Positions 1 through 6,288 of a DNA stretch of 64,000 bases are shown one piece after another. The stretch is taken from NCBI RefSeq assembly GCF_042879035.1, contig NZ_JBIAOU010000007.1, positions 186,001-250,000 of the forward strand, read 5' to 3'. This DNA comes from Rhodococcus_G sp042879035 (GTDB lineage Bacteria > Actinomycetota > Actinomycetes > Mycobacteriales > Mycobacteriaceae). The notes under the pieces were generated by a model. The model saw only the letters and a program-made list of their open reading frames with translations, was not told where the DNA came from and did not search any database. The stretch's first letter is position 1. Each line of letters begins with the position of its first letter. The position numbers and the translations under genes were made by a program.

Positions 1-103
1 CTCTCTCCTGAATCGTGTCGACCGGCTGGGTGAGTCCCGGATCGTAGATGTCGAAGTCGACGACGAGATCGGACGGCGCATCGTCCACGGTTGTGGTGGT
101 CAT
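1..103 (-). CDS. Cytochrome P450, N-terminal 34 residues (runs off the window)
   Basis: The gene reads leftwards off the window edge, so only the first 34 codons are visible. They encode a short polar leader followed by VDFDIYDPGLTQPVDTIQE, which resembles the N-terminus of soluble actinobacterial P450s just before helix A. The start is an ATG at 103 with a strong GAGGAAGGAAAG ribosome site. It lies 46 bases downstream of a 3Fe-4S ferredoxin gene of the kind that delivers electrons to such P450s, so the two are probably one operon. The heme-binding Cys loop and the I helix are outside the window, so the family call rests on the N-terminus and on context only. Confidence 0.7.
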   Translation of the reverse strand, partial: MTTTTVDDAPSDLVVDFDIYDPGLTQPVDTIQER

Positions 104-149
104 GTCTTTCCTTCCTCGAAAACCTTGAAGTTCTGTCTGTTTCGGAAGA

Positions 150-371
150 TCACACTGGTTCGACGGTGAGCGCCCGCTCCGGGCACACGAGGACCGCGGC
201 CCGGGCCGACTCGACGTCGGCGTCCGTCCCGAGCGGATCGCGGCGGACCACGGGATCCCCCTGGTCGTCGCAGTCGAGTACGTCGGGCGAACGTCCGTAG
301 CAGAGGCCGTGCCCGGCACAGGCGGTGCGGTCGACGGCCAACCGGACTGTCGACGTGCCGTTGGGATTCAT
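150..371 (-). CDS. P450-type [3Fe-4S] ferredoxin, 73 aa
   Basis: This small soluble electron carrier has the arrangement C18-x2-H21-x2-C24 and a late C63-P. That is the 3Fe-4S ferredoxin pattern in which the second cysteine is replaced, here by His, as in ferredoxins encoded beside actinobacterial CYPs. It probably reduces the P450 encoded immediately downstream. The frame stays open upstream to 536, but the ATG at 371 has an AAGGAG seven bases before it and gives the normal family length of about 65-75 residues. The longer version adds only low-complexity arginine/alanine sequence. A leader of about 150 bases separates the start from a palindromic promoter region at 518-552. Confidence 0.9.
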   Translation of the reverse strand: MNPNGTSTVRLAVDRTACAGHGLCYGRSPDVLDCDDQGDPVVRRDPLGTDADVESARAAVLVCPERALTVEPV

Positions 372-517
372 CGGAGCTCCTTGCGGGAAGGGAGTGCGTG
401 GCCGGCCGCGGACAACTGCCACCGCGGGCGCTGATGGAACATCGCCCGAGCGGGCGACGACGAAGACCCCGACCGGAAGACGATGCTCCGCCCCCGGCGT
501 GTGATCGACGTTACAGT

Positions 518-552
518 TACTGACAACTGACGTCAATCGATATTTGTCAGTA
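518..552. promoter_or_regulatory. Inverted repeat upstream of the ferredoxin-P450 operon
   Basis: TACTGACAA (518-526) is matched exactly by TTGTCAGTA (544-552) across a 17-base spacer that itself contains the palindrome TGACGTCA (528-535). The site lies in AT-richer DNA upstream of the ferredoxin start, where a promoter is expected. A dimeric repressor site is the simplest reading. No regulator gene is adjacent, so the protein is unknown. Confidence 0.5.
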
Positions 553-583
553 GTTCGCAGAGTTGCCTGCCCCAGAACGCACA

Positions 584-617
584 GAGCTCCCCGGAAGAAT
601 GTCGCCCCGGGGAGCTC
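584..617. terminator. Hairpin, possible transcription terminator
   Basis: Arms GAGCTCCCCGG (584-594) and CCGGGGAGCTC (607-617) pair perfectly over 11 bp with a 12-base loop. There is no clear T-run. It sits downstream of the decayed rhodanese frame on the minus strand and may be that gene's former terminator. Confidence 0.45.
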
Positions 618-709
618 GGTCGGCTGAAACCGCTGGCTGTCGGCGCATACGACAGTGGGGGCGAACCCTCACGGTCCACCCCCACTGCTGCGTGGTGCAG
701 CCCTTCCGG

Positions 710-925
710 TCAGCCGACCTCGAGCGGCAACGACTCGTCGGAAACCCACTCGTTCATCGATCGTCGTCACGGCGACGTCGTCGCGGCCCAGTCTGGCGAG
801 CTGGAAGGCGAGGAAGGTCGCCGCGATGCCGCCACCGCAGTAGGTGACCACCGACTTGTCCTCGTCGAGCGCGCCCGCCTCGGCGAACAGCGGCCGCACC
901 AGGTCGAGGCCCCTCGGACCGGATC
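710..925 (-). pseudogene. Rhodanese/sulfurtransferase C-terminal remnant, frameshifted
   Basis: On the minus strand this stretch encodes LFAEAGALDEDKSVVTYCGGG, then IAATFLAFQLARLGRDDVAV, then, after a net loss of two bases, MNEWVSDESLPLEVG and a stop at 710. Together these match the last third of a two-domain thiosulfate sulfurtransferase, including the active-site loop with its Cys (TYCGGG). No N-terminal part exists upstream, and the frame breaks near position 760. It is a dead fragment. The neighbouring thiolase fragment shows that this intergenic zone has collected decayed genes. Bases 926-1109 hold nothing I can recognise. Confidence 0.6.
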
Positions 926-1109
926 CGCCCGGTCACAACATGCGAGCTACGGGTCAGGTCAAATCGCCTGATCGGACCACGCGCCCCGGACGCGCGCCGG
1001 TGTCCTGCTCCGGACAGGCACGAACCACGCTGTCCGCCAACGAGAATTGCATGCCATTCAGTTCGGTACGAGAGGAAGTCGCCGGACCCCCTGGGACCCG
1101 ACGGTGTCG

Positions 1110-1215
1110 CGGATCCCGCTGACGTTCTCGTAGGCCTGCACGACAACCAGCGTCACGACGCCGTCGCTCTCCCGGGAACAGTCGAACAGGTGGAACGGTT
1201 CGGTGGTCATCCGGG
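1110..1215 (-). pseudogene. Thiolase-like fragment with internal deletion
   Basis: The minus strand reads TTEPFHLFDCSRESDGVVTL fused directly to VQAYENVSGI. Both pieces occur in the intact thiolase-like gene at 10,187-11,371, where they are separated by roughly 75 residues. About 230 bases have therefore been lost, and the rest of the gene is absent. The DNA at 1163-1213 is nearly identical to 10,733-10,783, so this is either a decayed paralogue or a broken duplicate of that gene. No start or ribosome site belongs to it. Confidence 0.6.
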
Positions 1216-1369
1216 ACCTGATGGAGGTGACTGTCGCGCCGACGGCGCACCGACCAACCCGGGCATCAGCCGATGACCTGGGAGCGGGTTTCGACCGTGA
1301 CCGGTGTCGGGCAGGAGGCGACGGGTTGCCGGTCCGGTGCGAGCCGATGCTGTTCACGTTGCCGACAGT

Positions 1370-1395
1370 GTTCGCCCGGTGTCCTTGCGGGGTAC
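1370..1395 (+). promoter_or_regulatory. SigF/SigB-like promoter candidate before the CYTH-CHAD gene
   Basis: GTTC at 1370-1373, a 16-base spacer and GGGTAC at 1390-1395 resemble the actinobacterial SigF/SigB consensus GTTT-N15-17-GGGTAT, with one mismatch in each box. It lies 70 bases upstream of the chosen start at 1466. A canonical version of the same promoter occurs at 43,703 in this window. Confidence 0.35.
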
Positions 1396-1465
1396 CCCAG
1401 GAGCGTGCGGACCGCCGGGACGGCCGGCGGCGCGGAAGACCTTGTGGGTGAGGCGGGAGACGATC

Positions 1466-2923
1466 ATGCTCGAGGCGCAGCTGGAGAGAGAAGACAAGTA
1501 CGAGGTCGACGACGATTTCGCGGTCCCGGACTTCGTGAAGACGCTGCCGGCCGGTGGCCGGGTCGAGCAGGCGACGGCCAACCTGGACAGCGTGTACTAC
1601 GACACCGACGATCAGGATCTGTTCGGTCAGGGTGTGACGCTGCGCCGACGGTCCGGCGGGACCGACGCCGGTTGGCATCTGAAGGTGCCCGCGGACAAGG
1701 CCCGCACCGAGCTCCGGCTTCCCGTCGACGACGCCGACGGGATCCCGGCGGAGTTGACGAATCTGGTCGCGGGCGTGGCCCTGGGCAAACCCCTGCGTCC
1801 GGTGGCGACGATCTCGACCGTCCGAGGCACGTACCGCCTCGTCGACGAGCACGGCATCCTGCTGGCCGAGGTGGCCGATGATCGGGTGCAGGCCACCGCG
1901 GTCGCGGACAGCGCACGGACCGGTCGGTGGCGTGAGGTCGAGGTCGAGCTGGGAGAGGGCGGCGACGAGAAGCTGCTGAAGCGGATCGGCAAGAGCCTCA
2001 CCCGTGGCACTGCCCGTCCGTCGGTGTGGGGGTCGAAACTCGGCCGGGCCCTGTCCACCGATCCCGCCCCGGCTGTCATCCGAGCGGACGACACGGGGCG
2101 GACGGTGTTGCTCGCCTACCTCGACGCCCAGGTCGAAGCGATCGTCGCCGGTGACGTGTGGCTGCGGCGGGGGCTGGACCCGATCCACTCCACCCGGGTG
2201 GGTATTCGGCGGTTCCGCAGCACCCTGAGGGTGTTCCAGGACCTGTTCGATCCCGGTCGGCAGGCGGCGCTCGATGACGAATTGAAGTGGTATGCGGGCA
2301 TTCTCGGTGAGGTGCGGGACCGGCAGGTGCAGCGGGAACGGTTCGCGGGCGCGGTCGCGGAGCTGCCGGTCGAGCTGCTGATGGGGCCGGTCGCGGCGCG
2401 GATCGAGAACGATCTGCTCGCCGAGCAACTGCGGTGTCACGATGCCGTGATGGCCACCCTGGTCAGTGCCCGCTACCGGGAGCTCGTGGCGAGCCTGGCG
2501 CGGTGGCGCATCGCACCACCGTTCGCGGACGAGGGTCCGGTGGGCGAGAAGGCGATCACGGGGGCGGCGCGGAAGGCGCGGCGCAAGGCGAAGAAGCGAC
2601 TGGCCACCGCGGTCGCCACCGCCGACGACGCCCGGCTGCACCGGGCCCGCAAGGCCGCGAAGCGGGCCCGGTACGCCGCCGAGCTCGGGGCACCGGTGAT
2701 CGGGCGGAAGAACGCGAAGAAGAAGGTGAAGAAGTACAAGAAGATTCAACGGGTGCTCGGTGAACACCAGGACAGCGTGGTGGCCACCGGGACCCTACGC
2801 ATGCTCGGTGCCCGGGCCGGCAGCACACCGGGGGAGAACGGGTTCGCCTTCGGGCTGCTCTACGCCCTCGAACAACAGAACGCGGAGAACGCCCGCGCCG
2901 ACGCCGCCCGATTGGTCACCTGA
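1466..2923 (+). CDS. CYTH and CHAD domain-containing protein, 485 aa
   Basis: The first ~200 residues form a CYTH (triphosphate tunnel) domain, beginning MLEAQLEREDKYEV and carrying the alternating charged strands that line the tunnel (for example LDSVYYDTDDQDL and WHLKV). From about residue 215 follows a CHAD domain, with conserved basic helices such as DPIHSTRVGIRRFRSTLRVF and RLHRARKAAKRARYAAEL; the His and Arg/Lys residues bind polyphosphate. Known relatives bind inorganic polyphosphate or hydrolyse triphosphate compounds, but the substrate here cannot be read from sequence. The ATG at 1466 follows GGCGGGAGA and starts exactly at the CYTH fold; the upstream open frame adds only arginine-rich sequence. 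The gene is monocistronic, with a possible SigF-type promoter upstream. Confidence 0.9.
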   Translation: MLEAQLEREDKYEVDDDFAVPDFVKTLPAGGRVEQATANLDSVYYDTDDQDLFGQGVTLRRRSGGTDAGWHLKVPADKARTELRLPVDDADGIPAELTNLVAGVALGKPLRPVATISTVRGTYRLVDEHGILLAEVADDRVQATAVADSARTGRWREVEVELGEGGDEKLLKRIGKSLTRGTARPSVWGSKLGRALSTDPAPAVIRADDTGRTVLLAYLDAQVEAIVAGDVWLRRGLDPIHSTRVGIRRFRSTLRVFQDLFDPGRQAALDDELKWYAGILGEVRDRQVQRERFAGAVAELPVELLMGPVAARIENDLLAEQLRCHDAVMATLVSARYRELVASLARWRIAPPFADEGPVGEKAITGAARKARRKAKKRLATAVATADDARLHRARKAAKRARYAAELGAPVIGRKNAKKKVKKYKKIQRVLGEHQDSVVATGTLRMLGARAGSTPGENGFAFGLLYALEQQNAENARADAARLVT

Positions 2924-2995
2924 CACGATCAGGAACCGGTGCGTCCTGGGTGTCTGTGCGGCCGCTGCGGGAGGCGGGCCGAACGGGCCACCGGT

Positions 2996-3150
2996 TCAGC
3001 GCGGGTTTGCCCCGCGCGCGCCACCCTGGCGAGCTTCGATGGCCTCGACGGATTTGCGGAGTTCCTTCCCGAGGACACGGGTGCCGAACAGTGCGAGCAC
3101 GGCCGCGAGCAGTCGTCCCCGCAGGTTCTTGCCGTCGCGGCACGCAACGC
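2996..3150 (-). pseudogene. Small C-terminal remnant, possibly of an SRPBCC-type protein
   Basis: About 48 codons, ending at 2996, encode GRLLAAVLALFGTRVLGKEL followed by RKSVEAIEARQG. This amphipathic tail resembles the C-terminus of some actinobacterial polyketide-cyclase/SRPBCC proteins. Upstream in the same frame the sequence turns into arginine/cysteine-rich noise with no start or ribosome site. I see it as a possible leftover, not as a working gene. The rest of 2924-3336 holds nothing recognisable. Confidence 0.3.
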
Positions 3151-3336
3151 TGTTGCACTGGCCGACCTGCTGCGCACAAGCGCGTACCCGCCCTGTCCGG
3201 GCTGACGACCCACGTGACACTCAGGCAACCTCGAGGACGGTCTCGATCTGACGCGGCGACTGTGGTCATTTCCGGCCGACGGCGCTCCACAGGATGGTGC
3301 TATTCACTCCTCGATTCTCTCAACCGAACGGCTGCG

Positions 3337-3364
3337 CCGGGGACCCGCTCGTTCGGGTCCCCGG
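3337..3364. terminator. Terminator hairpin downstream of the MFS gene
   Basis: CCGGGGACCCG (3337-3347) and CGGGTCCCCGG (3354-3364) form a perfect 11-bp stem with a 6-base loop. It begins 36 bases past the stop codon of the minus-strand transporter gene, so it probably ends that transcript. T-runs are weak, as is usual in such GC-rich genomes. Confidence 0.65.
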
Positions 3365-3399
3365 CGTCCAGGCGTGGTCGAAGTGCCCATGCGGTGGCG

Positions 3400-4761
3400 T
3401 CAGGCCGGCACCCGCACCTCGTCGCGGCTTCGTGCGTCCTCCGACTCCGCCCGTGTCCGGGACACCGCGGCCGCAACCAGGCCGAGAAGTGCGATGCCGC
3501 AGAGCAGCAGGCTCAGCCAGACGGTGGTGTCGTGGAAGGCCAGGGGAACCGCGACCACCGGCACGATCGCGGCGCCGAGCGCGTTGCCGGTCTCCCGGCC
3601 GAGGCCGAGGCCGCTGAAGGCGTGCCGGGTCTCGAACAGTTCGGTGACGTACGCGCCCATCGGACCGAAGATCGACGCGACGCCGATCCCGTTGCCCAAT
3701 GCCAGGACGAGCCAGAACATCGCGGCGGAACCGTGATTGGACAGCAGCCAGAACGCGGGCCACGCGAACGCCGCGCTGTACGCGAAGCCGAACAGGATGA
3801 TCGGCCGGCGTCCCAGCCGGTCCGACAACCCACCGAACAGCGGGATCAGCAGCGCGTTGGTGACCTGCGCGACGATCAGGCCGATGAGGATGTCCGTTTT
3901 GCCCAGCCCCAGCTGGTTCCCGCCGAACGTCCCCATGAACACGATGTAGAAGTAGCCGATGCCGGTCATGCCGATCGCCATCACCATCACCGCGAGCAGC
4001 GCCCGGGGCTGCTGGCGGATCACGTCACGCACCGGCGTGCGAGCGGTCTTGCGTGAATCCTCGATCCGCTGGAACTTCGGCGTCTCCGGCAACGATCGCC
4101 GCAGCCACAGCCCGTAGGCGAGGATCACACCGCTGAGCAGGAACGGGATTCGCCACCCCCAGTCGAGGAACGCCTCCTTGGACATGATGCTGGACACCAG
4201 GAGCAGCGCACTGGTGCCGAGCACACCGCCGAGCGCCGAACCCATGCCGGGCAGCGAACCAAGCAGCCCGCGCTTGCGTTCCGGCGCGAACTCGACGGCG
4301 ACGAGCGTCGCTCCCCCGTACTCGGCGCTCGCGCCGATCCCCTGCACCATCCGGAGGATCACCAGCAGCAGCGGAGCCAGCCAGCCGATCTGCGCATAAC
4401 TCGGCAGGAGCCCGACGAGCATGGTCGCGGACCCCATCAACACCAGGGTGAGCACCAGAATCCTCTTGCGGCCGTACCGGTCTCCGAGGCTGCCGAGAAC
4501 CACACCACCCACCGGACGAACCAGGAAGCCGACCGCGAAGGTGCCCACCGCCTGGAGCGTGCCGAGCAACGGACTCGACCCGCCGAAGAAGACACTGGCG
4601 AAGACCACCGAGGCGGCCGAGGCGTAGAGGCTGAAGTCGTAGTACTCGAGCAGTGTTCCGACGAACGCCGCGCGGCTGGCGCGTTTCGACTCGGCGGACG
4701 ATCTCGTCCCCTCTGCGGGTGGCGACGCCGGTTCGGCGGGTGACGGCTTGGACTCGGTCAT
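3400..4761 (-). CDS. MFS transporter, metabolite:H+ symporter (MHS/ShiA-like) family, 453 aa
   Basis: This is a 12-helix major facilitator permease of the inner membrane. It carries the MHS-type start after a Ser/Pro-rich cytoplasmic tail (RAAFVGTLLEYYDFSLYASA), the loop 2-3 motif GSLGDRYGRKR and its repeat GGLSDRLGRRP between helices 8 and 9. Relatives import organic acids, shikimate, betaines or dicarboxylates with protons; the substrate here is unknown. The ATG at 4761 is preferred over the upstream start because the extra 19 residues lie across the promoter. A copy of the 17-bp regulon palindrome lies 67 bases upstream (4828-4844), which links this importer to the catabolic genes further along. 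A terminator hairpin follows. Confidence 0.88.
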   Translation of the reverse strand: MTESKPSPAEPASPPAEGTRSSAESKRASRAAFVGTLLEYYDFSLYASAASVVFASVFFGGSSPLLGTLQAVGTFAVGFLVRPVGGVVLGSLGDRYGRKRILVLTLVLMGSATMLVGLLPSYAQIGWLAPLLLVILRMVQGIGASAEYGGATLVAVEFAPERKRGLLGSLPGMGSALGGVLGTSALLLVSSIMSKEAFLDWGWRIPFLLSGVILAYGLWLRRSLPETPKFQRIEDSRKTARTPVRDVIRQQPRALLAVMVMAIGMTGIGYFYIVFMGTFGGNQLGLGKTDILIGLIVAQVTNALLIPLFGGLSDRLGRRPIILFGFAYSAAFAWPAFWLLSNHGSAAMFWLVLALGNGIGVASIFGPMGAYVTELFETRHAFSGLGLGRETGNALGAAIVPVVAVPLAFHDTTVWLSLLLCGIALLGLVAAAVSRTRAESEDARSRDEVRVPA

Positions 4762-4827
4762 GCACACCTCGTCGTGTGTGGGCCGGGCGGAGAGCGCCCG
4801 GAGCGGCCTGTGATGCACGACACGCTA

Positions 4828-4844
4828 ACCGATAGTCTTTAGGT
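4828..4844. promoter_or_regulatory. Regulon operator candidate, copy 1
   Basis: ACCGATAGTCTTTAGGT is one of six related 17-bp imperfect palindromes in the window (consensus about ACCKAATGYCTTTAGGT). It lies 67 bases before the MFS transporter start, in the probable promoter. The TetR protein encoded at 38,283 is the best candidate to bind it, because its own promoter has a copy. Confidence 0.55.
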
Positions 4845-4922
4845 TTGTCTACCGAACGGCTCGCTGACCGAAATCGGCCAAATGCATGCATTGACCACGT
4901 ATTTCGTGTGCAGGCCGGCAAT

Positions 4923-6182
4923 CTAGCCCTGGCAGGCCGGGCTTCCCGGGAACGCGGGCACGCCGAACCGGCACCCGACGTCGGTGACCGCGTTCAGCCG
5001 CTCGACGGGGTTCCGGTGCTGCAGGGCGGGCAGCAGCCCGTCCACGAGCAGCGCGGACTTGTTCTCCGGCACCAGGGAATCGGCATCGAGAGTGCCACGG
5101 ACGCGGGCGAATTCGATGAGCTCGTCGTAGACCGTCGACAGTGCCGCCGCGGTGGTCCGGTCCTCCGGATCGAGCGAGGCGAAGTCGACACCGGTCTCGT
5201 ATTCGTGACGGACGGCGTGGGGACCCTGATCGCAGGTCGGTGTGTTCAGGTCGATGCGGAACTCCGGCCGCTCCGGTGACGGCGCGGTGACCGTGCCGGC
5301 GTCGGTGCACGCGTGGTGGGAAATCCGGTCGGCGAGCGCGTGAATGTAGATGCCGATCCTGGCGTTCCACGACTGCGGCCCCACCCAGGAGTCGAACTGC
5401 GACGACAGCACGCCACCGGAGATGACCTGCTGCCCAGTCACATTGGTGAACGGAATGGCGATCGGGGTCTCCACACTGTACGTGCCGTTGATCGGTGTGG
5501 GCTGCGGGTCGTCGAAACACTCGGTGCCGGTGGCGTAGTCGCCGGCGGCCGTGCGGTTGGTGAAGCCTCCGGTGCACAGCGGGGCGCCGCTGCCGGGGCC
5601 GGCCATCGCCCACGTCCGCACATGGGTGAGCATCACCTCGTGGGCGGGATCGTCCACGTCGGGACGCAACCCGTCGGGCTCGGGGTCGCGTGGCCCGCGC
5701 ATCGTCGGCAGGAAGTGGAACAGGAACCCGCCCGTCGCGAAATGGGTCCGCACGAGGCCACTGATGTCCGCGGTGGTCAGGGCGGCGGCGTCGGCAACCG
5801 GCTCACCGTCGACGTCACGTGGGGCGAAGGTACCGAGGTCGGTCGCCTCGTCGTAGGCCGCGATCCAGTAGGCGTCGCGCTCGGAGAAGCCGACGGTGCG
5901 GGCGATGATGTACGTCGAGTCGGAGTGCACGAGGCTGCGCCCGCCGAGGGGCTGACGCAGCGTGTACCCGTAGCGGACGAACGCCTCGAGGCCGCACAGC
6001 GCCCCGTTCGGGTCGTCGAGCGGGCACGGAGGCGGCAGGGGTGCGCAGCTGTGCGGTGGCGCGCCGCCGGGCGTGTAGCAGATGTCCTCGGCGAAACCGT
6101 GCGCCTGTGGCGGCGCGAGGGCGAACGTCGCGCCGACCAACGTCAGCATCACCGTGGCCAATCTCCGAATGTGTCCATTCAT
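4923..6182 (-). CDS. Secreted protein of unknown function with HALAD-x3-SHH motif, 419 aa
   Basis: A Sec signal peptide opens the protein: two arginines, a hydrophobic core (VMLTLVGATFALA) and a likely cleavage site near AHG at about residue 29. The mature part is rich in Asp, Thr and Pro, has several cysteines suited to disulfides, and contains YIHALADRISHHAC at about residue 260. That His/Asp cluster recalls zinc-dependent phospholipase-C-like and DUF6765-type folds, but the resemblance is only to the motif and I do not assign an activity. The start at 6182 has GGAGAGG upstream; the longer open frame is antisense to nothing useful. It appears monocistronic, between the MFS gene and the CaiB operon. 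Confidence 0.6.
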   Translation of the reverse strand: MNGHIRRLATVMLTLVGATFALAPPQAHGFAEDICYTPGGAPPHSCAPLPPPCPLDDPNGALCGLEAFVRYGYTLRQPLGGRSLVHSDSTYIIARTVGFSERDAYWIAAYDEATDLGTFAPRDVDGEPVADAAALTTADISGLVRTHFATGGFLFHFLPTMRGPRDPEPDGLRPDVDDPAHEVMLTHVRTWAMAGPGSGAPLCTGGFTNRTAAGDYATGTECFDDPQPTPINGTYSVETPIAIPFTNVTGQQVISGGVLSSQFDSWVGPQSWNARIGIYIHALADRISHHACTDAGTVTAPSPERPEFRIDLNTPTCDQGPHAVRHEYETGVDFASLDPEDRTTAAALSTVYDELIEFARVRGTLDADSLVPENKSALLVDGLLPALQHRNPVERLNAVTDVGCRFGVPAFPGSPACQG

Positions 6183-6288
6183 CGACGAGCGCCTCTCCGG
6201 TCGCCAGCGTTCGTCCACCGTAACACCGGTGCCACACCGGCGAGGGCGGTTTCCGCAGGTCGTGCCGCTGCACCCGTCGTCCCGCGAG

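Noticed and set aside
372..536. N-terminal extension of the ferredoxin up to position 536
   Set aside because: The added residues have no family match, and a good ribosome site fixes the start at 371.
1058..2767. A 569-codon open frame on the minus strand opposite the CYTH-CHAD gene
   Set aside because: It has no domain, is antisense to a well-conserved protein and shows the His/Arg/Pro-rich composition typical of shadow frames in GC-rich DNA. Only its last ~40 codons are meaningful, as the thiolase fragment.
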